From: Serratia silvae
GTDB taxonomy: Bacteria > Pseudomonadota > Gammaproteobacteria > Enterobacterales > Enterobacteriaceae
Direction: 5' to 3'
Assembly (NCBI RefSeq): GCF_023282985.1
Contig: NZ_JAGQDC010000006.1
Location: 124,001 to 188,000, forward strand
Length of the DNA: 64,000 nt
In this document: positions 17,094-26,540 of the stretch, in pieces
Position numbering within the stretch: position 1 is the stretch's first letter
How the letters are laid out: each line of letters begins with the position of its first letter
The notes under the pieces: generated by a model
Databases searched by the model: none
Told to the model about the DNA's origin: nothing
What the model saw: only the letters and a program-made list of their open reading frames with translations
Translations under genes and position numbers: made by a program

Positions 17094-18845
17094 TCAGTTT
17101 TTCTTTCCAGCTCTCGAGTCATTGATCATACGAACTTCCTCTCGTTCTGAAGGGGTTAAACCCTGTGTCCGGGAGAGTGCCAATAACTCTTCTAGCCGTT
17201 GTTCGAGTACTGAGTCGAACATATGATTCAAAGAGTCCAGAAACGTTTTTTCTGCAATCTCATTATCTGATATATCGTTCCAAGCAGACAAAGTTTCAAG
17301 GTTAGAGCTGAACTTTGTGTCTCGGTATTCCTCGAGGATCTGGCCTGTTGTTAATCCAGGCTGAGCCAGGCAAAGGTTTACTAGCTCTGTAAACAGTTGT
17401 AACCCTGGTAATTTTACCTGTTGTAACCCATCTAGCGAAGGTACAAGGGTCGCTAAATGCGGATTTTGCACTAGTAACCCTATCAGTATACGCATAGTTG
17501 TGCGTTTTAGCTGAGGTGGCTGATAAGGATTCGCATTTTCAGCCTGTTTACTCAGTAGCTTCTCTAGTTGGAATTCGTCTGGTATGCCTAATTTTTTGCC
17601 AAGTTCTTGACGCAAATATAGGCGCAATGCTTCACCCGGCACCTGAGTGATCAGCGGTAGTGCCAAAGTACTCAGTTTGGCACGGCCATCCGGGCTGCTC
17701 AGGTCGACCTGTGGCATCAACGTTTCGAACAGGAAAGTGGAAAGCGGCTGCGCCTGCTCCATTCGCTGTTCGAAGGCGTCTTTGCCTTCTTTACGGACTA
17801 GAGTGTCCGGGTCTTCGCCGTCTGGCAAAAACATAAACCGCAACTGACGTCCATCGTTCAGATAGGGCAGTGCGGTTTCCAACGCGCGCCAGGCAGCTTC
17901 ACGGCCAGCTCTGTCGCCGTCGTAACAGCAGACAACGTTATCGGTGGCGCGGAACAGCAACTGAATATGTTCAGCCGTTGTCGAGGTTCCGAGTGAGGCA
18001 ACGGCATAATCAATGCCATATTGCGCTAACGCCACCACGTCCATATAGCCTTCGACCACCAGCAAACGTTGCGGATTGGCGTGGCTCTGCTGTGCTTCAT
18101 ACAGGCCGTACAACTGACGGCCCTTGTGGAATACTTCGGTTTCCGGCGAGTTCAGGTACTTGGGCATACCGTCGCCCAGTACGCGTCCACCAAAGGCGAT
18201 TACCCGCCCGCGTTTGTCGCGGATGGGGAACATCACCCGTTCGCGGAAGCGATCGTAAGTGCGCCCTTGATCGTTAGTCACCAACATTCCGGCATCGTTC
18301 AGTGCTGTCCGGCTGTCGGTATCACGCCCGAAACGCTTTAACGCATTATCCCAACCGGCAGGTGCAAAGCCGATGGCAAAATGGCGGATAACGTCGTCAC
18401 TTAATCCGCGCTGTTGCAGGTAGTTACGCGCCTGCGTACCGTTGGATTGATGCAGTGACTGTTGATAGAACGCACTAAGCTGTTCCATCAGTTGATATAG
18501 GCTTTGACGCTGATGGCGTTCGATTGGCGTCGGTCCGGTGCCTGCCTCGTAAGGCACTTCCAGCCCGTGCATGGTGGCCAGTTCCTCGATGGTTTCGACA
18601 AACTCGAGTCTGTCGTAATTCATCAGGAAGTCGACGGCGTTACCGTGCGCTCCACAACCAAAACAGTGATAAAACTGTTTGTCGCCATTAACGGTGAATG
18701 AAGGCGTTTTTTCGTGGTGGAACGGACAGCACGCGTGATAGTTCTTGCCCTGCTTTTTAAGCTTTACCCGGGCGTCGATCAGATCGACGATGTCGGTGCG
18801 AGCCAGCAAGTCATTGATAAATACACGCGGAATTCGTCCAGCCAT
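17094..18845 (-). CDS. dnaG: DNA primase
   Basis: A 583-residue primase that makes RNA primers at the replication fork. The zinc-binding domain uses C40, H43, C61 and C64 (CCPFHHE, CFGC). The TOPRIM catalytic core includes VVEGYMDVVAL around residue 265 and CYDGDRAGREAA. The C-terminal region binds DnaB helicase. It is the middle gene of the macromolecular-synthesis operon, downstream of rpsU, and a possible leaky terminator lies between them. Confidence 0.98.
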   Translation of the reverse strand: MAGRIPRVFINDLLARTDIVDLIDARVKLKKQGKNYHACCPFHHEKTPSFTVNGDKQFYHCFGCGAHGNAVDFLMNYDRLEFVETIEELATMHGLEVPYEAGTGPTPIERHQRQSLYQLMEQLSAFYQQSLHQSNGTQARNYLQQRGLSDDVIRHFAIGFAPAGWDNALKRFGRDTDSRTALNDAGMLVTNDQGRTYDRFRERVMFPIRDKRGRVIAFGGRVLGDGMPKYLNSPETEVFHKGRQLYGLYEAQQSHANPQRLLVVEGYMDVVALAQYGIDYAVASLGTSTTAEHIQLLFRATDNVVCCYDGDRAGREAAWRALETALPYLNDGRQLRFMFLPDGEDPDTLVRKEGKDAFEQRMEQAQPLSTFLFETLMPQVDLSSPDGRAKLSTLALPLITQVPGEALRLYLRQELGKKLGIPDEFQLEKLLSKQAENANPYQPPQLKRTTMRILIGLLVQNPHLATLVPSLDGLQQVKLPGLQLFTELVNLCLAQPGLTTGQILEEYRDTKFSSNLETLSAWNDISDNEIAEKTFLDSLNHMFDSVLEQRLEELLALSRTQGLTPSEREEVRMINDSRAGKKN

Positions 18846-18947
18846 AAGCCCCTGTTACGATTGCCTATAAACGAGAACAAGCCGCGCATTCCTTTCGGAA
18901 AGCACGGCCTTCGTATGCAACTACTCGGTCTGCGTGTTCTTGAAAAA

Positions 18948-18978
18948 GAAAAAAATCACGCGGTGGGGTTACCCCCGA
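18948..18978 (-). terminator. Possible leaky terminator between rpsU and dnaG
   Basis: On the minus strand GGGG-GTAA-CCCC is followed, after ACCGCGTGA, by a run of T's. In E. coli a weak terminator at this position lowers dnaG relative to rpsU. The gap between stem and T-run makes this tentative. Confidence 0.4.
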
Positions 18979-18982
18979 AGGA

Positions 18983-19210
<228 letters not shown>

Positions 19211-19360
19211 TCAATAGAATTCGGTTTGCTGCTGGCCAAGCGCCAGCCTTTTCAAAATGGTGCGGAATTTTACTCCAATGGATGCTGCTTTGTAAAGCAC
19301 CATAGCAAATTGAAACACGCCGCGTTCCGGCAAACTCGCGCAATTATGCATCGGCCGCAG

Positions 19361-19366
19361 ATTATA
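19361..19366 (-). promoter_or_regulatory. Candidate -10 box for rpsU-dnaG-rpoD
   Basis: A perfect TATAAT lies on the minus strand about 160 bp before rpsU. The -35 region is poor, so other promoters may also act. The 324-bp gap between rpsU and tsaD holds no gene. On the plus strand TGTGATAAACT near 19480 is a possible extended -10 for tsaD. Confidence 0.45.
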
Positions 19367-19522
19367 GACTAATCAGAAAAAATTGCTCGTTTTTAATCAC
19401 CCGGTAGGCAACCTTGTGAATCATCAACATAGCGCACCATGGCGGCCAGGGTGCTGCAGGCAGGCGGTAAATGGCGTTGATTGTGATAAACTGGCGGCCG
19501 CACGTGAATGATGGGAAATGTA

Positions 19523-20536
19523 ATGCGCGTATTGGGTATAGAAACGTCCTGCGATGAGACCGGTATTGCAGTGTATGACGATCAAGCCGGTTTGTTAGCC
19601 AATCAACTCTACAGCCAGGTGAAACTTCATGCCGATTACGGTGGCGTGGTGCCGGAGCTGGCTTCCCGCGATCACGTGCGCAAGACCGTACCGCTGATCC
19701 AGGCCGCACTGAAAGAGGCGAACCTGAAGCCTACCGATATTGACGGCGTGGCGTATACCGCCGGGCCGGGTTTGGTGGGGGCCTTGCTGGTCGGGGCAAC
19801 CATTGGCCGCGCGTTGGCGTTTGCCTGGGGCGTGCCTGCGGTGCCGGTGCATCATATGGAAGGCCACTTGCTGGCACCGATGCTGGAAGATAACCCTCCG
19901 GCGTTTCCGTTTGTGGCGCTGCTGGTGTCTGGCGGCCATACCCAACTGATCAGCGTGACCGGGATCGGTGAATATACCTTGTTGGGAGAGTCGGTTGACG
20001 ACGCTGCTGGTGAAGCGTTCGACAAAACCGCCAAGCTGTTAGGGCTGGATTATCCGGGTGGGCCGATGCTGTCGAAAATGGCGCAACAGGGCACTGAAGG
20101 GCGTTTTACCTTCCCACGCCCAATGACTGATCGCCCAGGGCTAGATTTCAGTTTCTCCGGTCTGAAGACTTTTGCCGCCAACACCATCCGCTCTAACGGC
20201 AACGACGATCAAACCCGTGCCGACATCGCCCGTGCTTTTGAAGATGCGGTGGTGGATACGCTGGCGATCAAATGCAAACGCGCGCTGGAGCAGACCGGGT
20301 TTAAACGCCTGGTGATGGCCGGTGGTGTCAGCGCCAACCGCACGTTGCGCAGCAAGCTGGCGGAACTAATGAAAAAACGCGGTGGCGAAGTGTTCTATGC
20401 CCGCCCAGAATTCTGCACCGACAATGGGGCGATGATCGCCTATGCCGGGATGGTTCGGCTGAAAAACGGGGGTAACCCGGAGTTGGGCGTTACCGTACGC
20501 CCACGTTGGCCGTTGGCAGAACTGCCTGCGGTGTAA
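19523..20536 (+). CDS. tsaD: tRNA t6A synthesis catalytic subunit TsaD
   Basis: A 337-residue Kae1/YgjD protein. With TsaB and TsaE it transfers threonylcarbamoyl from TC-AMP to A37 of ANN-decoding tRNAs. Metal-binding histidines H111 and H115 are in VHHMEGHLL. The start [14 protein letters not shown] is chosen over in-frame ATGs at 19508 and 19511 because it matches E. coli length and N-terminus. It is divergent from rpsU. The neighbouring ileX product is itself an ANN-decoding substrate. Confidence 0.97.
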   Translation: MRVLGIETSCDETGIAVYDDQAGLLANQLYSQVKLHADYGGVVPELASRDHVRKTVPLIQAALKEANLKPTDIDGVAYTAGPGLVGALLVGATIGRALAFAWGVPAVPVHHMEGHLLAPMLEDNPPAFPFVALLVSGGHTQLISVTGIGEYTLLGESVDDAAGEAFDKTAKLLGLDYPGGPMLSKMAQQGTEGRFTFPRPMTDRPGLDFSFSGLKTFAANTIRSNGNDDQTRADIARAFEDAVVDTLAIKCKRALEQTGFKRLVMAGGVSANRTLRSKLAELMKKRGGEVFYARPEFCTDNGAMIAYAGMVRLKNGGNPELGVTVRPRWPLAELPAV

Positions 20537-20541
20537 AAGCC

Positions 20542-20563
20542 AAGGGCCGGAATTCCGGCCCTT
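20542..20563. terminator. Bidirectional terminator between tsaD and plsY
   Basis: Perfect stem AAGGGCCGG / CCGGCCCTT with an AATT loop, between the convergent genes. Confidence 0.8.
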
Positions 20564-20566
20564 CAA

Positions 20567-21205
20567 TCATTCTTCTTTGTGCTCTTCCGGCTCTAAAACA
20601 CCGTCTTTCTTCTTGCGAAACTTACCCCAGATCTTCCCTTCCTGGCCGCGCCACAGGCGCTGGATATTGTCGTGATGGCGCATCAGGATCAGGCAGGAGA
20701 GCATCGCCACCGGGAAGGTAAACTGCGGTTTGAACCACCAGACGTAGAACGGCGCAATCAGCGCGCTGACGATTGCCCCGAGCGAAGAATAGCCGCTCAG
20801 CAGCACGGTTAACAGCCAGGTGCCGGTCATCAGGCCGGTGAGATCCCAGCCGATCGGCGCAATGGCACCGAACGCCGTCGCCACGCCCTTGCCCCCACGG
20901 AAGTGGAAGAACACCGGGTAGATATGCCCAAGACAGGCGGCGATCGCCGTCAGGCCCAGATACAACGGTGGAACGTTGAACGCATAGGCCAACCAGACTG
21001 GCAGCATCCCTTTTAGAATATCGAACACCAACACCGTAGCCGCCGCCAGGCGGCCACCGATACGCAGGACGTTGGTCGCCCCTGGATTTCCCGATCCATG
21101 TTCACGCGGATCCGGTAGCCTGGCGATCCGGCAAACCAGGATCGCGCTGGAAATTGAGCCACACAGATACGCGAAGATAATCATGCCAAGCGCGGTAGCA
21201 CTCAT
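20567..21205 (-). CDS. plsY: Glycerol-3-phosphate acyltransferase PlsY
   Basis: A 212-residue inner-membrane protein with about five helices. It transfers acyl from acyl-phosphate to glycerol-3-phosphate, the first step of phospholipid synthesis. Diagnostic motifs are [12 protein letters not shown] and [14 protein letters not shown]. The ATG at 21205 gives [14 protein letters not shown]; the longer frame from 21295 lacks family similarity. The charged C-terminus ([15 protein letters not shown]) is cytoplasmic. It is divergent from folB. Confidence 0.95.
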   Translation of the reverse strand: MSATALGMIIFAYLCGSISSAILVCRIARLPDPREHGSGNPGATNVLRIGGRLAAATVLVFDILKGMLPVWLAYAFNVPPLYLGLTAIAACLGHIYPVFFHFRGGKGVATAFGAIAPIGWDLTGLMTGTWLLTVLLSGYSSLGAIVSALIAPFYVWWFKPQFTFPVAMLSCLILMRHHDNIQRLWRGQEGKIWGKFRKKKDGVLEPEEHKEE

Positions 21206-21312
21206 AGCGCGGTTCCGTTTAATAATGGTCGTTTTACTCGCAACATCTATGGATAATACGCATATTCCGTCGGAAGTGGTATCCGGCAAGGCCAAAAACT
21301 GAGAATGACGTG

Positions 21313-21672
21313 ATGGATATCGTATTTATTGAAGAGCTTACCGTGATCACCACCATTGGCGTTTATGATTGGGAACAAACCATTCAACAAAAGCTGGTGT
21401 TCGATATCGAAATGGCCTGGGACAACCGCCAGGCGGCCGCCAGCGATGATGTGAATGATTGCCTGAGCTATGCCGATATCAGCGATGCGGTCATTCAGCA
21501 TGTGCAGCACAATCGTTTTGCGTTGGTGGAGCGTGTGGCAGAGGAGGTTTCCGAAATTTTGCTACGGCGCTTTAAATCTCCCTGGGTCCGTATTAAGGTC
21601 AGCAAGCCGGGTGCAGTCGCGCACGCCAGCCGGGTTGGGGTGATCATCGAACGCGGCCAGCGCCCAGCCTGA
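21313..21672 (+). CDS. folB: Dihydroneopterin aldolase
   Basis: A 119-residue FolB, making 6-hydroxymethyl-dihydropterin from dihydroneopterin in folate synthesis. It matches E. coli FolB closely ([40 protein letters not shown]). The ATG at 21313 directly follows an in-frame GTG; ATG fits the family. Confidence 0.95.
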   Translation: MDIVFIEELTVITTIGVYDWEQTIQQKLVFDIEMAWDNRQAAASDDVNDCLSYADISDAVIQHVQHNRFALVERVAEEVSEILLRRFKSPWVRIKVSKPGAVAHASRVGVIIERGQRPA

Positions 21673-21731
21673 CAAGTTGTCACCTTTATGCAACTAAAGA
21701 CCGATATGCTGGTCTGTAACTAGAATTGTTT

Positions 21732-21764
21732 AAGCGGCAAGGTATTGAACATTGCCGCTTTTTT
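21732..21764 (+). terminator. Terminator of folB
   Basis: AAGCGGCAA and TTGCCGCTT form a 9-bp stem with an 11-nt loop, followed by TTTT. It lies about 50 bp before uppP, so uppP needs its own promoter or readthrough. Confidence 0.85.
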
Positions 21765-21812
21765 GTGCTTGTACCTTTAATAGCGTTAATTTTGAAATGG
21801 GGTAGTGGTCTG

Positions 21813-22637
21813 ATGGCGGACATGCATTCATTGTTTGTGGCATTCGTGCTTGGGGTAGTTGAAGGGCTGACAGAGTTCCTGCCAGTTTCTTCGACTGGGC
21901 ACATGATTATCGTTGGTGAGTTACTGGGGTTTACCGGCGATAAGGCGAAAACCTTCGAAGTTATTATTCAACTGGGTTCGATCCTGGCGGTAGTAGTGGT
22001 GTTCTGGCGCCGTTTGTTTGGCCTGATCGGCATTCACTTTGGCGGCAAACCGGTACCCCATGAAGGGCACACGGCAGGGCGGCTGAAGCTAGGCCATATC
22101 CTGCTGGCGATGATCCCGGCGGTTGTCCTGGGGCTGATCTTCCACGATGTGATCAAATCCCTGTTTGAACCGAGAAACGTGATGTATGCCTTGGTCGTTG
22201 GGGGGCTGTTGCTGTTGGCCGCCGAATGGCTGAAACCGAAAAAGCCGCGCGCGGTCGGGCTGGATGATATTACCTATCGGCAGGCATTTTTGATCGGTTG
22301 CTTCCAGTGTCTGGCGCTGTGGCCTGGTTTTTCTCGTTCCGGCTCTACCATTTCGGGCGGTATGCTGGTTGGCGTGAGCCGCTATGCGGCCTCTGAATTC
22401 TCTTTCATTCTGGCGGTGCCGATGATGCTCGGGGCCAGCGGCCTGGATCTGTACAAGAGCCTGCACTTCCTGACGCTCAGTGACCTGCCGATGTTTGCCG
22501 TCGGTTTCGCTACCGCGTTTGTGGTAGCGCTAATCGCCATCAAGACCTTCCTGCAGCTGATCAAGCGTATCTCGTTTGTGCCGTTTGCCATCTACCGCTT
22601 TGTCGTTGCGGCGGCGGTGTACATGGTCTTTATGTAA
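21813..22637 (+). CDS. uppP: Undecaprenyl-diphosphatase
   Basis: A 274-residue UppP (BacA) integral membrane phosphatase that recycles undecaprenyl-PP to undecaprenyl-P for wall synthesis; overexpression confers bacitracin tolerance. Family motifs are [15 protein letters not shown] (E17, E21, H30) and [13 protein letters not shown] with the catalytic Arg. The ATG at 21813 matches the E. coli N-terminus (M-x-D-MHSL). Confidence 0.96.
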   Translation: MADMHSLFVAFVLGVVEGLTEFLPVSSTGHMIIVGELLGFTGDKAKTFEVIIQLGSILAVVVVFWRRLFGLIGIHFGGKPVPHEGHTAGRLKLGHILLAMIPAVVLGLIFHDVIKSLFEPRNVMYALVVGGLLLLAAEWLKPKKPRAVGLDDITYRQAFLIGCFQCLALWPGFSRSGSTISGGMLVGVSRYAASEFSFILAVPMMLGASGLDLYKSLHFLTLSDLPMFAVGFATAFVVALIAIKTFLQLIKRISFVPFAIYRFVVAAAVYMVFM

Positions 22638-22728
22638 TCTCACCATCTGGCCCGAACGTTTTTCATTTTCAATAGAATAGTGGGCTCTGCCCACTGAGAG
22701 TGCTGACAAACCTTCTACCGGGCTTACA

Positions 22729-22757
22729 ACGGGGCGCTGCAATGCTGCGCCCGTTTA
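22729..22757. terminator. Hairpin between uppP and cca
   Basis: AACGGGGCGC...GCGCCCGTT, with one bulged G, lies between the convergent genes. A second stem, GTGGGC-TCT-GCCCAC, lies at 22680-22694. T-runs are weak. Confidence 0.5.
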
Positions 22758-22759
22758 AC

Positions 22760-23995
22760 TTAAGGCTGAGGCTCCTGCTGTTTCTTCCATTCTGCCAAGG
22801 CCTGCTGGCGGCGGCGTTTGACCTCGTCGCGGATCGCCAGCCCTTGCAGGCCACTTTCCACCACCTCTTTGACCGAAACCGCGTTGGCGACCTGATAGGC
22901 CTGACGCAGGTAATCGCCCTGAGGATAAGGGTTGTTTTCAAAACCGGTACGCCCACGGGCATCAGCTTCGCTGGTAAGGATCATCTGCTCTAGCCGCTGC
23001 GGTTTACGCCACACATCGATGGCATCAAACAGTTTTAACAGCGTTTCTGGCCGCAGTTTGTTGACCGTGTGGATCAGATCGTGATACTCCGCCACCAGCT
23101 TTGCCAGTTCACGTACTGGATTAGGCACTCGCAGCCGTTGGCAAAGTTTCTCAACCAGCCTGACGCCCGCAGGGCCATGGCCATAGTGATGCGGCCAGAG
23201 TTCTTGCGGCGTGATGCCTTTACCGAGATCGTGGCACAGCGCCGAGAAACGGATATCCACCTCGGGGCTGAGCTGTGTGGCAATCGCCAGCGTCATCAGC
23301 GTGTGTACGCCGGTATCAATTTCCGGGTGCCACTTCTCTGGTGCCGGCACGCCAAATAGGGCGTCGATTTCTGGGAACAAAACTTTCAACGCTCCGCAGT
23401 CGCGTAGTACCTGGAAATACACCTGTGGGCTCTGGCTCTGTAACGCCTTCTCGGTCTCTTTCCACACGCGTTCCGCCGTCAGGGAGGCCAGTTCACCACT
23501 CTCGGCCATCTGCTTCATCAGCGCGCTGGTTTCTGGGGCGACGGTAAAGCCCAAGGAAGCAAAGCGGGCAGCAAAACGCGCCACGCGTAACACTCGCAGC
23601 GGATCTTCGCCAAAAGCGTCGGAGACATGGCGCAACAGGCGGGCATCGAGATCGGCCTTGCCGTTATACGGGTCAACCAATTCACCATCATCACCCCGTG
23701 CCATGGCGTTGATGGTGAGATCGCGTCGTAGCAGATCTTCTTCCAGCGTCACGTCCGGTGCGGCGTAGCAGGTAAACCCGGTGTAACCCTGACCGGATTT
23801 GCGTTCGGTGCGGGCCAGCGCATATTCCTCATGAGTTTGCGGATTGAGGAATACCGGGAAGTCTTTGCCCACCTGCTGATAGCCAAGAGCCAACAGATCG
23901 GCAGGCGTTGCGCCGACCACCACCCAGTCGTGATCAAACACCGGTAAGTTGAGCAGGGTGTCACGGACGGCACCGCCGACCAGGTAAGTTTTCAC
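22760..23995 (-). CDS. cca: CCA-adding tRNA nucleotidyltransferase with HD domain
   Basis: A 411-residue multifunctional CCA enzyme that adds or repairs tRNA 3' CCA. The class II nucleotidyltransferase head has GGAVRD at 7-12 and catalytic D21/D23 (DHDW). The nucleobase-reading [10 protein letters not shown] region follows. A C-terminal HD phosphohydrolase domain (LCHDLGKG, about residue 255, and YGHGPAG) provides phosphatase/phosphodiesterase activity known for the E. coli enzyme. An ERIC repeat lies 20 bp upstream of the start codon. Confidence 0.97.
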   Translation of the reverse strand: MKTYLVGGAVRDTLLNLPVFDHDWVVVGATPADLLALGYQQVGKDFPVFLNPQTHEEYALARTERKSGQGYTGFTCYAAPDVTLEEDLLRRDLTINAMARGDDGELVDPYNGKADLDARLLRHVSDAFGEDPLRVLRVARFAARFASLGFTVAPETSALMKQMAESGELASLTAERVWKETEKALQSQSPQVYFQVLRDCGALKVLFPEIDALFGVPAPEKWHPEIDTGVHTLMTLAIATQLSPEVDIRFSALCHDLGKGITPQELWPHHYGHGPAGVRLVEKLCQRLRVPNPVRELAKLVAEYHDLIHTVNKLRPETLLKLFDAIDVWRKPQRLEQMILTSEADARGRTGFENNPYPQGDYLRQAYQVANAVSVKEVVESGLQGLAIRDEVKRRRQQALAEWKKQQEPQP

Positions 23996-24015
23996 GGTTT
24001 AACTCCTAAATGCGG

Positions 24016-24194
24016 TATACCCGTCGTCTTTCAAGCTGCAGCGTTGTTACCTGCGCTTGTCCACCCCAGTCACTTACAAAAGTAAGCTCCTGGGGATGAA
24101 CAAGCTTGTCGTCTAGCTGTGCCGTACAGGGATGTACAAATGCCGCGAGCGCATGGACGCGCAAGAGCGGCCAACTTGAAATCCATAGGGTATA
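24016..24194. repeat. ERIC/IRU element, long form, upstream of cca
   Basis: A 179-bp imperfect palindrome with termini TATACCCGTCGTCTTTCAAG and CTTGAAATCCATAGGGTATA. The centre CACCCCAGTCACTTAC...GTAAGCTCCTGGGG is the classical ERIC core. It carries an extra block of about 55 bp (24120-24174) absent from the copy at 34883. The CGTCGTCTTTCAAG end faces the cca start, 20 bp away, so it would be transcribed in the cca leader. Confidence 0.92.
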
Positions 24195-24248
24195 TAGGTG
24201 GTTCGTTTGATCAGATTACATCAATTGGGCGGAGGATGCGCCAGGCAA

Positions 24249-24271
24249 TAAAAAAGCGCCCGTAGGCGCTT
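24249..24271 (-). terminator. Terminator of ygiM
   Basis: On the minus strand: AAGCGCC-TACG-GGCGCTT followed by a T-run. Confidence 0.9.
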
Positions 24272-24289
24272 AAACTGGCGGAACAGAAC

Positions 24290-24907
24290 TCAGTTCATCC
24301 AGCGATTATTCTTACGGCGTGGGATCAGGTGTGGCAACACCAGACCGAGCAGCAAACCAACGCCGGCAACGCCGCCGCCGTACATGAACCATTGCAGAAT
24401 AATGGTGCGCTGTTTGTCGTCAAGTTGCAGATTCACCGCATTCACCTTCTTCTGCGCCACAACCAGCTGATTTTTCAGATCCTGGTTTTCTTGCTGCAGG
24501 CCGCTGATGGTGCTGTCGCTGGCGGCTACCTTCTGCTGCATTTCGGCGGTGCGCTGGTTCCAGCTATTATCAATATTGGCCAGTTTGTCGGTCAGGGTTT
24601 TCACCTGTTGCTCCAGCTCTGGCACCTGGGTGCGCAGGCTTGGCGTCTGGCTAAGCTGATTCAGCGGGATCCAGACGCTGCGTCCTTTGGAATCGCGGAT
24701 CTGGCCGTAGCTGGTGCTGTCATTGACGCTCAACAACGTGACTTCTTCACCAGCATTCAAGGTGCCGACGATACGGTATTGGTTACCTGGGCCGCTATGG
24801 ACATAAGTATTTAATTCATCGGAGATATAGCGTTTATCTTCGGCATGTGCGCCCCAAGTGATGCTAAAACTTAGCACGGCAAGGCAAATCAGGCGTAATT
24901 TCTGCAT
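24290..24907 (-). CDS. ygiM: SH3-domain envelope protein YgiM
   Basis: A 205-residue protein: signal peptide (1-22, ending AHA), bacterial SH3 domain (about 28-90, with VHSGPGNQYRIVGTLNAGE), a coiled coil (95-165) and a C-terminal transmembrane helix (WFMYGGGVAGVGLLLGLVLP) with a basic tail. This is the TIGR04211-type layout. It is periplasmic with an inner-membrane anchor. The SH3 domain may bind peptidoglycan; the precise role is not established. It is divergent from ygiF. Confidence 0.92.
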   Translation of the reverse strand: MQKLRLICLAVLSFSITWGAHAEDKRYISDELNTYVHSGPGNQYRIVGTLNAGEEVTLLSVNDSTSYGQIRDSKGRSVWIPLNQLSQTPSLRTQVPELEQQVKTLTDKLANIDNSWNQRTAEMQQKVAASDSTISGLQQENQDLKNQLVVAQKKVNAVNLQLDDKQRTIILQWFMYGGGVAGVGLLLGLVLPHLIPRRKNNRWMN

Positions 24908-25185
24908 TATGTCATCGTTTCTGCGTGGATTTATGGAACGATAGTAGAGTGTTCAGTCTGACGGCGCAACGCCAAAACCGGAATGGGAACTATCTTACTA
25001 TGGTAAATCCCCTCAGTTGCGCAGCTTTCTATAACCTAACAGGTTTTTTCTGCAGTTGGCAGAGTCAAGTCAGGGGGAATCGCGGTAAGATACTCTCACT
25101 GTGCGTCGTCGGGCTGAGTGCGGCCGGCAGACTCCGCCGCCGTGAAGACTCACGCGAATGCCTAACCTATTGGTGTAAAAGAATT

Positions 25186-26493
25186 ATGAGCGTTGAAATA
25201 GAACTGAAGTTTATTGTTTCCCCCGCGGCGATTGCCACCCTTCCGGAGCGGATTGCCGCCTGGCCCAATCAGCATTCTGCGCCACAGAAGCTGACCAATA
25301 TCTACTATGAAACTGCCGACAACTTCCTGCGCAACCATGATATGGGCCTGCGTATTCGCGGTTTTGACGATAGCTATGAGATGACCATCAAAACCGCCGG
25401 TTCGGTGGTGGGTGGGCTGCACCAGCGGCCGGAATATAACGTCGCCATCGCCAAGCCCGTGCTGGCGCTAAAAAAATTCCCGGCGGATATCTGGCCGGAG
25501 GGCTGTAAATTGGCTCCGCTGCAAAAGGCGTTGCAGCCGCTGTTCCGCACCGACTTTGTGCGTGAAAAGTGGGTGGTCACTTACGGTGCAAGCGAGATTG
25601 AGATTGGCTTCGACCAGGGCGAAGTGCGTGCGGGTGAACTGGCCGAACCGTTATGCGAGCTGGAGCTGGAGCTGAAAAGCGGTGAGACTGCTGATTTGCT
25701 GGCATTGGCAGCCGCGTTAGCGGAACAAGGTGGTTTACGCCAGGGCAGCCTCAGCAAAGCGGCTCGGGGCTATCATCTGGCGCAGGGCAATGCCGAGCGT
25801 GAGCTACGTCCATTAAGTGTGCTGAAGCCGGCACCTAAATCCACGGTAGAACAGGGCATGGTGGCTGCTTTCGAGCTGGCGCTGAGCCATTGGCAGTATC
25901 ACGAAGAGCTGTGGCTGCGTGGCGACAAGCAGGCACGTCGCGCGGTGATGGAAGCGATCGGTCTGATCCGCCAGGCGTTGGTGATCTTTGGCGGATTGGT
26001 TCCGCGCAAGGCAAGCACCGATCTGCGCGCTCGGCTGACGGCTTTGGAACCTTTGCTGGTGGATAAAACCACCCAGCCGCAGGAGCTGTGCTACGGCACG
26101 GAGTATCTGCAATGTAAGTTGGCACTCACATCGTGGTTGATCACCGGCGCATGGCGACCGTTTATCGATACCAAATCGCAGGCTAAGCTGGATGGTTCAT
26201 TCAAGCGTTTTAGCGATATCATGCTGGGCCGTAGCGCTTCAGAACTGAAAGAAGCCTTTACGCGCACCCTGAATGAAGATGAATATCAAGAGCAGCTGCC
26301 ACGCCTGACGCGCCAGGTGCTGGCGTTTATCCTGCTTTCTGGTGCCTATCCGGATAGCGAAACCGGGCCGTATATCGATAGCTGGCGTGAGCTGCAATCA
26401 GCCATTGCCGAGCGTCGACAGGGTTGGTATGAAGCCAGCCGCAAACAGGCATTATCCCATGCGCCATTCTGGTTAAACGGCGCGGTTCGTTAA
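25186..26493 (+). CDS. ygiF: Inorganic triphosphatase, CYTH-CHAD protein
   Basis: A 435-residue protein with an N-terminal CYTH domain (E4-x-E6-x-K8 signature in VEIELKF) and a C-terminal CHAD domain (about 215-430, histidine- and charge-rich helices). The E. coli orthologue hydrolyses inorganic triphosphate. The ORF is open upstream to 24925, but the ATG at 25186 gives the conserved MSVEIELKF start. It is followed 47 bp later by glnE, as in E. coli. Confidence 0.94.
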   Translation: MSVEIELKFIVSPAAIATLPERIAAWPNQHSAPQKLTNIYYETADNFLRNHDMGLRIRGFDDSYEMTIKTAGSVVGGLHQRPEYNVAIAKPVLALKKFPADIWPEGCKLAPLQKALQPLFRTDFVREKWVVTYGASEIEIGFDQGEVRAGELAEPLCELELELKSGETADLLALAAALAEQGGLRQGSLSKAARGYHLAQGNAERELRPLSVLKPAPKSTVEQGMVAAFELALSHWQYHEELWLRGDKQARRAVMEAIGLIRQALVIFGGLVPRKASTDLRARLTALEPLLVDKTTQPQELCYGTEYLQCKLALTSWLITGAWRPFIDTKSQAKLDGSFKRFSDIMLGRSASELKEAFTRTLNEDEYQEQLPRLTRQVLAFILLSGAYPDSETGPYIDSWRELQSAIAERRQGWYEASRKQALSHAPFWLNGAVR

Positions 26494-26540
26494 CTCCAGC
26501 GGGCCTGCCGGGCTGCAGGCCACAGAACGGGTCATTCATT